From Chitinophagales bacterium (GTDB lineage Bacteria > Bacteroidota > Bacteroidia > Chitinophagales > UBA2359), in assembly GCA_016787295.1 (NCBI GenBank), contig JAEUUX010000051.1, forward strand, positions 36,982 through 100,981: 64,000 nt of DNA. The letters are read 5' to 3'. The notes under the pieces were generated by a model, which did not search any database, had not been told where the DNA came from, and saw only the letters and a list, made by a program, of their open reading frames with translations. Of this stretch, positions 1-9,602 are shown piece after piece; within the stretch, counting starts at the first letter, position 1; every line of letters begins with the position of its first letter. Made by a program: the position numbers and the translations under genes.

Positions 1-1145
1 TGTTCAAACTCTTGAAAATTCAAAGGACGGTTGTCAATGGCAGAAGGCAGGCGAAAACCGTGTTCCACCAAATTGAGTTTGCGCGATCTGTCGCCACCGT
101 GCATACCCGATATTTGTGGGATAGTCGCATGGCTTTCGTCGATAAACATCAAGTAATCGGTATCAAAATAATCCAACAAACAGAAAGGACGCGTACCCGG
201 TTCGCGGCGGTCAAAAAAACGTGAATAGTTTTCAATACCCGAACAATAACCCAACTCGCGAATCATCTCCAAATCAAAAGTGACACGTTCTTCGATGCGT
301 TTAGCTTCCACGTCTTTGCCAATTGACGTGAAATAGCGAGCTTGTGCCATCATTTCGTCCTGAATTTCGTGGATAATCGTAATCAGTTCTTCTTTGGGAG
401 TCATGTATAGATTGGCAGGAAAAATAGGCACATCGCTCAAAGTAGTGATATATTTACCCGATGAAGGCTCTATTTTTTCTATTTCCTCCAATTCATCGCC
501 CCAAAAAGTGAGTCGCAACGCATAATCTTCATACGGCAGATTGATGTCAACTGTGTCTCCTTTGACGCGAAAAGTGCCGCGCTCAAATTCGGTTTCGGTG
601 CGGGCATACAAGGCATTGACCAAACTAAACAAAAATTGGTTGCGCGACAAAGTTTGCCCTTTCGCCAAGCGAATGACACTCTCTTTGTAGGTTTCGGGAT
701 TGCCCATGCCATATATACACGACACTGATGCCACCACAATCACATCGCGCCGTCCCGACATCAAAGCTGAAGTGGTGGCTAAACGCAATTTTTCGACCTC
801 TGCATTTATTTGCAAATCTTTTTCGATATAGGTATCTGTGGCAACAATGTAGGATTCTGGTTGGTAATAATCGTAGTAGGACACAAAGTATTCTACCAAA
901 TTATTGGGGAAAAATTGCTTGAACTCACCATACAACTGCGCCACTAAGGTTTTGTTGTGGCTCAAAATCAGTGTTGGGCGCTGCACTTTGGCAATGACAT
1001 TTGCCATCGTAAAAGTTTTACCCGAACCTGTAACGCCCAGCAACAATTGATTTTTTTCGCCTGCTAATACAGCCTGCACCAATTGCGTAATGGCAGTAGG
1101 TTGATCGCCTGTAGGTTGATAATCCGAAATCAGTTCGAAAGCCAT
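1..1145 (-). CDS. uvrB: Excinuclease ABC subunit B, 5' part
   Basis: UvrB is the damage-verifying helicase-like subunit of the UvrABC nucleotide excision repair complex. About 381 N-terminal residues of the usual ~670 are present; the gene runs off the left edge, so this is a window truncation and not a pseudogene. Visible are the Walker A motif GVTGSGKT (residues 37-44), the beta-hairpin region with YDYYQPESYI, the SVSCIYGMGNPE segment and the DESHA helicase motif II. The ATG at 1143-1145 starts the canonical MAFELISDYQPTGDQ. A -7 box lies just upstream at 1163-1170. The gene is divergent from the GTPase unit at 1351. Confidence 0.97.
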   Translation of the reverse strand, partial: MAFELISDYQPTGDQPTAITQLVQAVLAGEKNQLLLGVTGSGKTFTMANVIAKVQRPTLILSHNKTLVAQLYGEFKQFFPNNLVEYFVSYYDYYQPESYIVATDTYIEKDLQINAEVEKLRLATTSALMSGRRDVIVVASVSCIYGMGNPETYKESVIRLAKGQTLSRNQFLFSLVNALYARTETEFERGTFRVKGDTVDINLPYEDYALRLTFWGDELEEIEKIEPSSGKYITTLSDVPIFPANLYMTPKEELITIIHEIQDEMMAQARYFTSIGKDVEAKRIEERVTFDLEMIRELGYCSGIENYSRFFDRREPGTRPFCLLDYFDTDYLMFIDESHATIPQISGMHGGDRSRKLNLVEHGFRLPSAIDNRPLNFQEFE

Positions 1146-1162
1146 CGACTATGAATTTGGGG

Positions 1163-1170
1163 CAAAGATA
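1163..1170 (-). promoter_or_regulatory. Putative -7 box for uvrB
   Basis: The minus strand reads TATCTTTG, an exact match to the Bacteroidota -7 consensus TAnnTTTG, 17 nt before the uvrB start codon. A possible -33 TTTG (1185-1188) is spaced 14 bp, shorter than usual, so the -33 call is weak. Confidence 0.5.
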
Positions 1171-1305
1171 AGGTTTTTTACTAACAAAAATAGTATTTTG
1201 TGGGAAATAATGGGGTTTGAGGGGGTGTTTTTGGACAAAAATAGGAGATGCAGCAAATTCACACACTTTTTTTACCCAAAAAAAATTTTTTCGCCCAAAA
1301 TAACT

Positions 1306-1313
1306 TATCTTTG
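1306..1313 (+). promoter_or_regulatory. Putative -7 box for the GTPase unit
   Basis: TATCTTTG on the plus strand is an exact TAnnTTTG match 37 nt before the ATG at 1351. It lies inside the longer open frame that begins at 1198, which argues that translation starts at 1351. No good -33 TTTG is seen; only a T-rich run at 1286-1291. Confidence 0.55.
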
Positions 1314-1350
1314 CGGCATCTTTTTTATCCAAATAAACAAAATTGCTGTG

Positions 1351-2190
1351 ATGGACATCGAAAAATGGAGCGATATTGTTCCTTCGGCTATTAAAACACC
1401 TATTACCATCTATCAAAATCGTAGCTCTATACATTATTGGTATAAAAGAGCTTTGGCAGCTATCGATAAAGGTTCTACCAATGTGGTAGTAGCTGGACGA
1501 CCGGCAGTAGGCAAATCTGTTTTGGTGGCAAATCTATATGGTGCTGTTAACGAATTGGCTTGGGAACTACCCGAAACGTCACTAAGTGTCGAGACAAGTG
1601 CAATACAATTAGGTGAATGGACAAAATTGGTTCGAGTGATACCAGGGCAAAACAGTTTACAAAGATTAAAAGGTTTATCAAATGCTTTTAACGAAAATAA
1701 GGGTTTAGAAGGTGTGATATATGTTACAGATTTTGGTTATACTAATGTGCGCGATAAATCCATCAAACTTCGAAAAATACACGAAGAACAGATTACTACA
1801 ATAGAAGCATTGCGCCAATACAATTTGCGTGAGGAGTTGGAAGATTTTAAAATAACTTGCCATAAAATAGCCGAAGCCGTAGCCACAGGTTCGCCCAAAT
1901 GGTTAGCAATAGCCGTTAACAAAGCCGATTTTTTTTTTCACGAATTAGATAAAGCTCAAGCATACTATCATCTCGAAAGCAATAGCGATTTTGCAAAAAT
2001 TCTTAAAAATACGCTCAATACAGTAGGTAGTCAACACTTGCATTGCGTAACAATGCCTATCTGTTCATACGAAACCGACTTAGAATGGAACGGAGAAATC
2101 ATTAAAACGAATATCGGCGGCACAGACAATCGCCGAATCCTACACAAATACTTTATCAAACAATTAGCTAACATTTCTGATAACCTTTAA
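1351..2190 (+). CDS. MglA/Ras-like small GTPase protein
   Basis: This 279-residue protein has a P-loop G domain. It shows G1 GRPAVGKS (49-56), a switch II-like VIPGQ (96-100) resembling the TVPGQ of MglA-type GTPases rather than the DxxG of Ras, a strand ending VTDFG (D127), and G4 NKAD (190-193). A ~45-residue segment precedes the P-loop. It is predicted cytosolic, with no signal peptide or membrane helix. The frame is open upstream to 1198, but the -7 box at 1306 supports the ATG at 1351. It is followed after 10 bp by a two-helix membrane protein and then an SGNH hydrolase, with no terminator until 3801, suggesting one operon. Family knowledge: such GTPases act as switches recruiting partners to membranes. 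The specific function here is unknown. Confidence 0.8.
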   Translation: MDIEKWSDIVPSAIKTPITIYQNRSSIHYWYKRALAAIDKGSTNVVVAGRPAVGKSVLVANLYGAVNELAWELPETSLSVETSAIQLGEWTKLVRVIPGQNSLQRLKGLSNAFNENKGLEGVIYVTDFGYTNVRDKSIKLRKIHEEQITTIEALRQYNLREELEDFKITCHKIAEAVATGSPKWLAIAVNKADFFFHELDKAQAYYHLESNSDFAKILKNTLNTVGSQHLHCVTMPICSYETDLEWNGEIIKTNIGGTDNRRILHKYFIKQLANISDNL

Positions 2191-2200
2191 CAAAAATATT

Positions 2201-2752
2201 ATGATAGAAGAAAGTACTCAGATTGATGATGCGCTATTTAATGTAGAGCAACACTATAGACGTTTTATTGACTCTATTACTGAGGCTGAACAATACGAAT
2301 CTGCCATTAAACGACAGTTAAGGATTATGTTCGCAGAAGTATTAGCAGGTATTTTGGTTAGCACAGTTATGGGTATGTTTATTGTTAGCCTGTGGGCAAA
2401 TAACAATTTGATACCTATGTATATAGTTAGCACTTTTTTAGGTGTAGTAATTATCTTGCTTTGGGTTTTTTATAAAAAAGAAAATGAAACTTTGAAAAAC
2501 GAGTGCGAACGACTGAAAAATTCTATAGATGTACCTCCTAATAGACTTTCGGTTTTACGTGGAGCAGAGCATAACTATCAGATGGAAGTAGGGAGAAGTA
2601 AGGAACATAATTTCTACAATAGCAAGTGGTCGCATGCACATTTTTTATTAGAAGATGCAAAAATAGTATCCGAAAAACGTTTGTCGCGCATCGATTTTTC
2701 TTTGGCAGAAAATACCTCATTTTTCAAGTTCATCATCAAATCTTTGTTCTAA
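2201..2752 (+). CDS. Two-helix membrane protein with coiled coil
   Basis: The protein has 183 residues and I do not recognise its family. An acidic/amphipathic N-terminal helix region (1-42) is followed by two hydrophobic segments (about 43-65 and 71-90). A charged heptad-like stretch (91-110) and a soluble C-terminal half follow. There is no signal peptide, so both termini probably face the cytoplasm. It starts 10 bp after the GTPase stop codon and ends 21 bp before the SGNH gene. The arrangement suggests it is the membrane anchor or effector of the GTPase. This is inference from gene order and topology only. Confidence 0.75.
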   Translation: MIEESTQIDDALFNVEQHYRRFIDSITEAEQYESAIKRQLRIMFAEVLAGILVSTVMGMFIVSLWANNNLIPMYIVSTFLGVVIILLWVFYKKENETLKNECERLKNSIDVPPNRLSVLRGAEHNYQMEVGRSKEHNFYNSKWSHAHFLLEDAKIVSEKRLSRIDFSLAENTSFFKFIIKSLF

Positions 2753-2773
2753 GTTGTTGTGTTAAATTGTTCC

Positions 2774-3712
2774 ATGAAACCCACCATCATCACCATCATT
2801 GCTGCTATTTTGTTGCTCTCTTTTTTCTATTACATAGCGGATACAGGACTTCGGCGCTACCACCAACACAGCTACCATCGTTGGCAGGCGGTTTTGTCCG
2901 ATACTACTTATTATGACTGTTTGTTCATCGGTTCGTCGCGCACCCACGACCACCTTAACCCGCGCATTTTTGACAGCATTTTGCACACCAACGCGTATAA
3001 TGCGGGCATTGATGGTGCTAATTTGTTGGAATTTGCAACCATTTGGGAAGCGTATTTAGAAAACCATCGCCCGCCGAAATACCTGCTCCTCAACATGGAA
3101 TCAACTTGTTTTGCCAACCATACACGCTTCCTGAATCCGCTACAATACTATCCTTTTTTGCAAAACAAAACACTCCGCCGCGCCCTCGCACAACACAACA
3201 ATCCTTTAATTGCCTTTTTTCCATATGCACCTTTCTTAGCCCTGACCACCTATAACGACCGCACCCGAACGGAGGTGGTAAAAGGTTGGGCAGGACAAAA
3301 TGACTTGGAAAATAGCTGGGAATATAAAGGCTACAGAGGTATCGACAACGATACTATGAGTGATAATTTTCCTCCCGAAATTCCTATTGACCTTAACAAT
3401 ATTGACGAATCGGCACAATATCTTCGCCAAATAGCTAACCAATGTCGCCAAAATAACACCCAATTGATTTTAGTTTATCACCCCACTTTTGAGGACTATT
3501 TTCGACAGCATATTGCTCAAAATGAACAAGTTTTGGACACCATTTATAGCATTGTGCGCCAGTATCAACTACCTTATTTGCGCCACGATAGCCTGCAACA
3601 ATTTCAAAAAAGACAGTATTTTTCTGACCGAATACACTTCAATCAAACAGGAGCTAACCTATACAGTCGGTATTTAGCGCATAGTTTACAACCTATATTT
3701 CAATCTAAATAG
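2774..3712 (+). CDS. Membrane-anchored SGNH-type hydrolase
   Basis: This 312-residue protein has an N-terminal hydrophobic segment (about residues 4-22) acting as an uncleaved anchor or signal peptide, then an SGNH/GDSL-like domain. Block I is visible as LFIGSSRTHDHL with the presumed nucleophile serine. A C-terminal SDRIHFNQTGA supplies the D-x-x-H pair of block V. The family contains esterases and O-acetyl or acyl transferases/hydrolases acting on glycans in the envelope. An in-frame GTG at 2759 is possible, but the ATG at 2774 gives a cleaner signal sequence. It is third in the GTPase unit and is followed by a terminator at 3801. Confidence 0.8.
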   Translation: MKPTIITIIAAILLLSFFYYIADTGLRRYHQHSYHRWQAVLSDTTYYDCLFIGSSRTHDHLNPRIFDSILHTNAYNAGIDGANLLEFATIWEAYLENHRPPKYLLLNMESTCFANHTRFLNPLQYYPFLQNKTLRRALAQHNNPLIAFFPYAPFLALTTYNDRTRTEVVKGWAGQNDLENSWEYKGYRGIDNDTMSDNFPPEIPIDLNNIDESAQYLRQIANQCRQNNTQLILVYHPTFEDYFRQHIAQNEQVLDTIYSIVRQYQLPYLRHDSLQQFQKRQYFSDRIHFNQTGANLYSRYLAHSLQPIFQSK

Positions 3713-3800
3713 GCTGTTCCATAAAACAAAACTATACAATACGAGGTAAATAATAGAAGGTTTTTTAAAAAAAATAACATATCACATTGAATTAGTTTTT

Positions 3801-3844
3801 AATCATAAATCCTTGATATTCAGGGGTTTATGATTATTTTTTTT
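3801..3844 (+). terminator. Rho-independent terminator after the SGNH gene
   Basis: A 12-bp stem (3801-3812 with 3824-3835, one G-T wobble), an 11-nt loop and an eight-T run follow the SGNH hydrolase. It is the first terminator downstream of 1351, supporting a three-gene unit. Confidence 0.65.
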
Positions 3845-3963
3845 GCTTTTTAGCAGATTCAGCAGAATTTGAGTAGTCAAAAAAAACAATGTAGCACAAT
3901 TTTTGTAAAACAATTGCTATAGTTTTTCGTACAACTATCTCTTTTTTTGAAAATTTTTTCACA

Positions 3964-6900
3964 ATGACATCTAATAAATTACTTTACACCATGGCTGTTG
4001 CCTGCCTGCTCATTATGTTGAGTATTACAACAGTTGGTGCCAACAATTTTGGGGCGAATTATTTGAAGCATTATTTGCGCGCCCTATCTTCCTCATCAAC
4101 AAGCAAAACAGAACCCAATGCTTGCCAAATCACAGGTGCCAGCCGCACCAATATCTCGGCGTGTAACAACAACGGTACAACTGTAGAAACTGATGATTTT
4201 TATACTGCCAATGTGGTAGTCAGTTTTACAGAACCACCCACGTCGGGCAACTTGTCTTTGACTGGAACTTCCTTGTCACTCAACAATCCGCTCCCGACCG
4301 TGCCTGTAAGTCAATTGACAGGCACCACTTATACGTTTACCAACGTTAAATTTCCTGCCAATGGTGCAACACAACAACAAATGACTATTGGCTTCACGGC
4401 AATTACTTGTGGTGCGAATATCACCTTCAATAATATTGCCTCTTGCTCTGCTCCTGTTTGTAGCATTTCTTCGGTTAGTCTATCCAACTTGGTGGGCTGC
4501 AATAGCAATGGTACGATGGGAGGTAATGCGAGCGATGATTATTACACCCTCAACGTAACGGTTAATTTTACTAACCCACCCACAACAGGCACATTGGGTT
4601 TAACCGGTGCGAGTTTGTCACTCAACAGTCCTTTGCCTTCAGTGCCTGTATCTTCTTTGACAGGTACCAGCTATACGTTCCAGAACGTTAAATTTCCTGC
4701 CAATGGACAAGCATCGAGTTTTACGGCACAATTTTCTGCCAATACTGCTTGCCAAAAACCAGTGAACAACAACACCATTGTTCAGTCATGTTCTACGCCT
4801 CAATGTGCTATTACCAACGTCAACTTGCTTAACACGCAAGCTTGTAACTATAATGGTACGTGGGAGAATGGAACAGATGACTATTATTTAATTGACGTAA
4901 AAGTTGATTATCAAAACATCCCAACTACTGGTACATTGAACCTAAGTGGTGCTGGCATCCTAAACAGTCCACAACCATCTGTAGCGGTAAGTGCTTTGAC
5001 TGGTACTACATCGTATACTTTTACCAATGTGAAATTTCCTGCCAATGGACAAACTGTGCCTTTTACAGTTAGCTTTTCCGCTTTAAGCACTTGTGCAGTT
5101 AATGTAAACAATACGACAAGTATGCCAAGTTGTTCTACGCCTCAATGTTCCATCACAAGCGCGTCTTTGACCAATGGTGTGGCATGTAATAATAATGGTA
5201 CGATTGGCGTTCCTGGTGACGATTATTATATGGGCGATGTTGTGGTTACATACGTAAACCCACCCGCTACGGGCAATTTAGCCATTACAGGTACGCTCAA
5301 CAACCCTTCCGTACCTGTTAGTTCGCTTTCGGGAGGTACATATACGTTTCCCGGCGTGCGTTTTGCTGCCAATGGTTTACCGAGTACTTTCCAAGTTGCT
5401 TTTACGGCTTCGCCCAACTGTACGCGTACTGTACAAAATAGTACTATTGTACAATCTTGTTCTGAAGCACAATGCGCTATAACAAATGCCGAATTTTTGC
5501 TTTCCACTGTTAGTTGTAATAACAATGGAACTATCAATGTTCCGGGTGATGACTATTATGTTCAAAACATTAAAGTCTATTTTAGCAATCCTCCCACAAC
5601 AGGCAATTTGGTTATAGAAGGAGCTTTGAATCCCAATGTTGTGCCAGTGAGTAGTTTAGTAGGTGTAAATAACTATACATTCAATAATGTTATATTTGCT
5701 GCCAATGGACAGACTTCTCAAATTACCATTCGTTTTAGTGCCAATACCACTTGTGCTTTGATATTGAATAATACCACAACCGTACAACCTTGCTCTGCAC
5801 CACAGTGTACCATAGGTAATGTTAGTCTTGCTAATGTAGTTGGTTGTAATAACAATGGTACAATGAACGGCAACGCAAGTGATGATTATTATACCGCCGA
5901 TGTGGTAGTAAACTTTACTAACCCACCCACTACAGGCACTTTAAACCTTAGTGGCAATAGCATTCTGAACAGTCCGCAGCCTTCTGTGGCTGTTAGTTCT
6001 TTGACTGGCACAAGCTATACCTTCACGGGTGTTCGCTTCCCTGCCAACGGTCAGGCTTCTTCTTTTGTTGTATCTTTTTCGGGAGCAAGTTGTTCTTCTA
6101 CGATAACTAACAATACCATAGTACAGTCTTGTTCTGTGCCACCTTGTAGTATCACCAACGTACAGTTGACCAATGCCGACCCTTGTAACAACAATGGTAC
6201 TCCTACCAATACCGCCGACGATTTCTATACCGTTGATGTGGTAGTGACTTATGCCAATCCGCCAGCTACGGGCAATCTTCAATTAACTAATGGAGCATCA
6301 GGTTCTGTACCTGTTTCGTCATTAACAGGCACTACCTATACTTTCCAAAATGTTCAATTCCCAGCTAATGGACAGATTATTCCTTTCAAAGTAAGTTTCT
6401 CTGCATTGTCTACTTGTGCTATCAATGTCAATAATACAGGACAAATTCCTTCTTGTTCCACAGGTTCAGCTAATTGTAGCATCACAGCCGCCACTTTGAG
6501 TAATGTTAGCACTTGTAACAACAATGGCACTAGCACCAATGCTGCTGATGATTACTTTACTGCCAATGTGACTGTTACTTATACCAATCCCCCTACATCG
6601 GGCAATCTTATCTTAACAGGTACTGCCAATCCGACTGTTCCGACTGTATCGGTAAGCTCATTGACTGGTGGTAGCTATACCTTTACTGGTGTTCGCTTCC
6701 CTGCCAATGGACAAAATGTGAGCTTTACAGCAACTTTTTCTGCACAAACCACTTGTACTTTGGGAGTAAATACTACCACAAGTGTCGCTTCTTGTTCAGC
6801 TCCAGCATGTAGCATATCAGGTATAACGATTAGCAATGTGAGTGCTTGTAACAACAACCTAACTACTACCAATGCTGCCGACGACTACTATACTGCCACT

Positions 6901-9186
6901 ATTACAGTTACCTATAGCAACCCTCCTACAACGGGTTCTTTAGTTCTTTCAGGAAGTGCTTTGAACAGCCCTTCTGTATTGGTAAGTAGCCTTACAGGTA
7001 CGAGTTACACTTTCACAGGTGTGCGTTTTGTTGCCAATGGTCAATCAAGTACCGTAATAGCAAGTTTTACATCTTTACCTTCTTGTTCTTATACCATAGT
7101 CAATCCCAATGCTATTCCTTCTTGTTCGAATGCACAATGTGCTATTACATCTACACAAATTGCCAACGTGAGTGCTTGTAACAACAATGGCACACTTGCT
7201 AACAATACTTCTGATGACTACTATACTGCTAACGTATCGGTGATTTTTAGCAATCCGCCCACCACAGGCACTTTGAATTTGAGCGGAGCAGGCATTGTTA
7301 GCAGCCCATTACCGTCTGTTGCGGTGTCTTCTTTGTCGGGCAATAGTTATACTTTTAGCGGTGTGCGTTTCCGTGCCAATGGACAAACCAGCACATATAC
7401 TGCAAGTTTTTCTGCACTAAGCAATTGCTCCTATACTGCCACCAATACTAATGCTGTACCGTCTTGTTCAGCCCCTGTATGTGCTATTTCGGGCATAAAC
7501 CTTACCAATGTTGGTACATGCAATAATAATGGCACCACTACCACCACCACCGACGATTACTATACTGTTAATGTAGTGGTAAACTATACCAATCCACCTA
7601 CTACGGGTACTTTGAATCTAAGTGGAGTAGGTATTGTTAGCAGTCCATTGCCATCTATTGCTGTGGGTTCGCTTAATAGTAGCACATCGCACACTTTTGT
7701 TGGTGTACGTTTGGCTGCCAATGGACAAGCCTCTCAAATTGTAGCTGCATTTTCTGCTGTTAGTACTTGTGGTTTCCAACTCAACAACAACACCACTGTC
7801 CAGCCTTGTTCTGCTCCACAATGCAGCATTACCAATGCACAACTAAGCAACATTAGCACATGTAACAACAATGCTACTACTACTAATGCCGCCGACGATT
7901 ATTATACTGCCAATGTGACCATTACTTTCTCTAATCCTCCTACCACAGGTACTTTGAACTTGGGAGGCACTGGTATTATCAGCAGTCCATTACCGTCTGT
8001 TGCGGTATCTTCTTTGTCGGGTAATAGTTATACTTTCACAGGTGTTCGCTTTCGTGCCAACGGACAAGCAAGTAGTTTCACGGCTACTTTCTCTGCCCTA
8101 ACAAGTTGCACTACCAATTTTACCAACAATACTATCGTGCAGTCTTGTTCATCAACAACAGGAACTTGCTCTATTGGTTCGGTATATGTTTTGGCTCCGA
8201 GTATTTGTAACAACAACGGCACCCCAACCAACCCTGCCGATGACTATTATACCGCCAGCGTAAAAATATACTTTACGAATCCGCCCACAACAGGTACTTT
8301 GAATTTGAGTGGAGCAAATGTTTTAAACAGTCCTGCACCTTCTGTAGCAGTTAGTAGTTTGACAGGTTTAACATCATATACTTTCACAGGTGTTCGTTTC
8401 CCAGCCAATGGGTTAGCTACAACATTTACGGTTTCGTTTAGTGCTTTGCCCACTTGCACCAAAAATGTTACCAATATTACTGCTGTTCAATCATGTTCTA
8501 GTGGTACTGCCACTTGTAGTATTACCAATGTATCGGTCAATAGCTTTAGCGGTTGCAACAACAATGGCACCACTACTAACAATACCGATGACTATTTTAC
8601 GACCAATGTAGTAGTCTCTTTCACCAATCCTCCTACTTCGGGCAACCTTACCTTGTTAGGTACTTTTAGTGCCACTGCTCCAACAGTAGCCGTCGGTGCT
8701 TTGACAGGTGTAACAAGCTATACTTTTACAGGTGTTAGATTCAAAACAGGACAAACCAACACCTTTACTGCACAATTTACAAACAATACAAGTTGTTCAA
8801 GAACCACTACCATTTCTACAATAGTACCAGCTTGCTCTACACCACAATGTTCTGTGGGGTCGGTGTATCTGCTCAATGTATCAGGTTGTAACAACAACGG
8901 CACGCCGACTAATCCTGCTGATGACTACTATACTGCCACAGTAAAAGTGTATTTCTCAACACCACCAGCCACAGGCACTTTGAACTTAAGTGGTGCAAAT
9001 ATCCTCAATAGCCCACAACCTTCGGTAGCTGTTAGCAGTTTGACAGGACTTACTTTCTATAGTTTTACAGGTGTTAAATTTCCTGCCAACAACCTGTCTT
9101 CGGTATTTACGGTTTCGTTTTCCGATGCTCCCGGTTGTGCTAAAACTGTAACCAACATCACCAAAGTTGCTTCTTGCTCACAATAG
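3964..9186 (+). CDS. Giant secreted protein with fifteen ~113-aa repeats
   Basis: The protein has 1740 residues. An N-terminal hydrophobic segment (about 6-27) fits a signal peptide; the rest is fifteen tandem modules. Each module has, in order, CxIxxxxLxN, xxCNNNGT, an acidic DDYY/DDFY pair, a VxVxFxNPPTTGxL strand, PxVxVSSLTG, YTFxGVRFxANGQ, FxxSFSA, a Cys, and xSCS. The alternating strand pattern suggests Ig-like beta-sandwich domains. The paired cysteines may form disulfides and DDYY may bind calcium; both are inference. It ends abruptly after repeat 15 with SCSQ, and I see no type A or type B T9SS sorting tail, so its export route and anchoring are unclear. The family is not recognised. 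It is flanked by terminators and appears monocistronic; adhesive or surface-layer function is likely but unproven. Confidence 0.85.
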   Translation: MTSNKLLYTMAVACLLIMLSITTVGANNFGANYLKHYLRALSSSSTSKTEPNACQITGASRTNISACNNNGTTVETDDFYTANVVVSFTEPPTSGNLSLTGTSLSLNNPLPTVPVSQLTGTTYTFTNVKFPANGATQQQMTIGFTAITCGANITFNNIASCSAPVCSISSVSLSNLVGCNSNGTMGGNASDDYYTLNVTVNFTNPPTTGTLGLTGASLSLNSPLPSVPVSSLTGTSYTFQNVKFPANGQASSFTAQFSANTACQKPVNNNTIVQSCSTPQCAITNVNLLNTQACNYNGTWENGTDDYYLIDVKVDYQNIPTTGTLNLSGAGILNSPQPSVAVSALTGTTSYTFTNVKFPANGQTVPFTVSFSALSTCAVNVNNTTSMPSCSTPQCSITSASLTNGVACNNNGTIGVPGDDYYMGDVVVTYVNPPATGNLAITGTLNNPSVPVSSLSGGTYTFPGVRFAANGLPSTFQVAFTASPNCTRTVQNSTIVQSCSEAQCAITNAEFLLSTVSCNNNGTINVPGDDYYVQNIKVYFSNPPTTGNLVIEGALNPNVVPVSSLVGVNNYTFNNVIFAANGQTSQITIRFSANTTCALILNNTTTVQPCSAPQCTIGNVSLANVVGCNNNGTMNGNASDDYYTADVVVNFTNPPTTGTLNLSGNSILNSPQPSVAVSSLTGTSYTFTGVRFPANGQASSFVVSFSGASCSSTITNNTIVQSCSVPPCSITNVQLTNADPCNNNGTPTNTADDFYTVDVVVTYANPPATGNLQLTNGASGSVPVSSLTGTTYTFQNVQFPANGQIIPFKVSFSALSTCAINVNNTGQIPSCSTGSANCSITAATLSNVSTCNNNGTSTNAADDYFTANVTVTYTNPPTSGNLILTGTANPTVPTVSVSSLTGGSYTFTGVRFPANGQNVSFTATFSAQTTCTLGVNTTTSVASCSAPACSISGITISNVSACNNNLTTTNAADDYYTATITVTYSNPPTTGSLVLSGSALNSPSVLVSSLTGTSYTFTGVRFVANGQSSTVIASFTSLPSCSYTIVNPNAIPSCSNAQCAITSTQIANVSACNNNGTLANNTSDDYYTANVSVIFSNPPTTGTLNLSGAGIVSSPLPSVAVSSLSGNSYTFSGVRFRANGQTSTYTASFSALSNCSYTATNTNAVPSCSAPVCAISGINLTNVGTCNNNGTTTTTTDDYYTVNVVVNYTNPPTTGTLNLSGVGIVSSPLPSIAVGSLNSSTSHTFVGVRLAANGQASQIVAAFSAVSTCGFQLNNNTTVQPCSAPQCSITNAQLSNISTCNNNATTTNAADDYYTANVTITFSNPPTTGTLNLGGTGIISSPLPSVAVSSLSGNSYTFTGVRFRANGQASSFTATFSALTSCTTNFTNNTIVQSCSSTTGTCSIGSVYVLAPSICNNNGTPTNPADDYYTASVKIYFTNPPTTGTLNLSGANVLNSPAPSVAVSSLTGLTSYTFTGVRFPANGLATTFTVSFSALPTCTKNVTNITAVQSCSSGTATCSITNVSVNSFSGCNNNGTTTNNTDDYFTTNVVVSFTNPPTSGNLTLLGTFSATAPTVAVGALTGVTSYTFTGVRFKTGQTNTFTAQFTNNTSCSRTTTISTIVPACSTPQCSVGSVYLLNVSGCNNNGTPTNPADDYYTATVKVYFSTPPATGTLNLSGANILNSPQPSVAVSSLTGLTFYSFTGVKFPANNLSSVFTVSFSDAPGCAKTVTNITKVASCSQ
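4120..9183 (+). repeat. Fifteen tandem coding repeats of ~340 bp
   Basis: The modules of the 1740-residue protein repeat at DNA level about every 330-350 bp. Recurrent DNA words include TGTAACAACAATGG and CCTGCCAATGG. Units differ by many substitutions and small indels. This repetitiveness also creates the many open frames on the opposite strand. Confidence 0.85.
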
Positions 9187-9210
9187 GCAATAACATCTTA
9201 ACAAGATGAT

Positions 9211-9245
9211 AAAAGCCGTGTCTTACCTTTAAGACACGGCTTTTT
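9211..9245 (+). terminator. Terminator of the 15-repeat gene
   Basis: A perfect 14-bp stem (9211-9224 with 9231-9244) with a 6-nt loop closes into a T run, 25 bp after the stop codon. Confidence 0.85.
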
Positions 9246-9246
9246 G

Positions 9247-9545
9247 TTGCAATATATATCAAATACATAGATGTATGAAAAATGCAGAACTATTTTGAGA
9301 ATAAAATTCTATCATAATTATTATTACCAACTTTCCTCACCCATAAAAAAAACAGTATGTTAGCTGATTCGCGGTTAGCTGTAAAATGAAATTAAAACGA
9401 TTTATTTTTATTAAGTTTTATAAAGCTTTGATAATCATGTAGTTTATTTGGACTATGAGAGATGTTGGATTAAAAATGCTATAATGGTTAATATTGTTTT
9501 GAATTTTAATGAATAAAATTTACAGCATGAATTCTTAACACCAAA
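9247..9545. other. AT-rich gene-free spacer
   Basis: About 300 bp of AT-rich DNA lie between two hairpins. Only an 18-codon frame (from the ATG at about 9387) is present, without support. I see no RNA gene or promoter of good quality. Confidence 0.5.
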
Positions 9546-9590
9546 AGGTGATTCTATCATATTAATAGATAGAATCACCTCTATTTTTTT
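9546..9590. terminator. Terminator hairpin downstream of the 9603 gene
   Basis: A perfect 13-bp stem (9546-9558 with 9568-9580) encloses a 9-nt loop. The strong T run (9584-9590) is on the plus strand, and a shorter TTTT lies on the minus strand. It sits just past the stop of the minus-strand gene and can serve both directions. Confidence 0.7.
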
Positions 9591-9602
9591 GTTAAAGATG
9601 GG

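Noticed and set aside
1198..1350. Upstream start of the GTPase at 1198
   Set aside because: It lies before the -7 box at 1306 and encodes a low-complexity, unlikely N-terminus.
5941..8231. Open frames of 60-113 codons on the minus strand of the repeat protein gene
   Set aside because: They recur in step with the coding repeats and are shadows of the plus-strand gene; the same applies to minus-strand frames at 33-40 kb.
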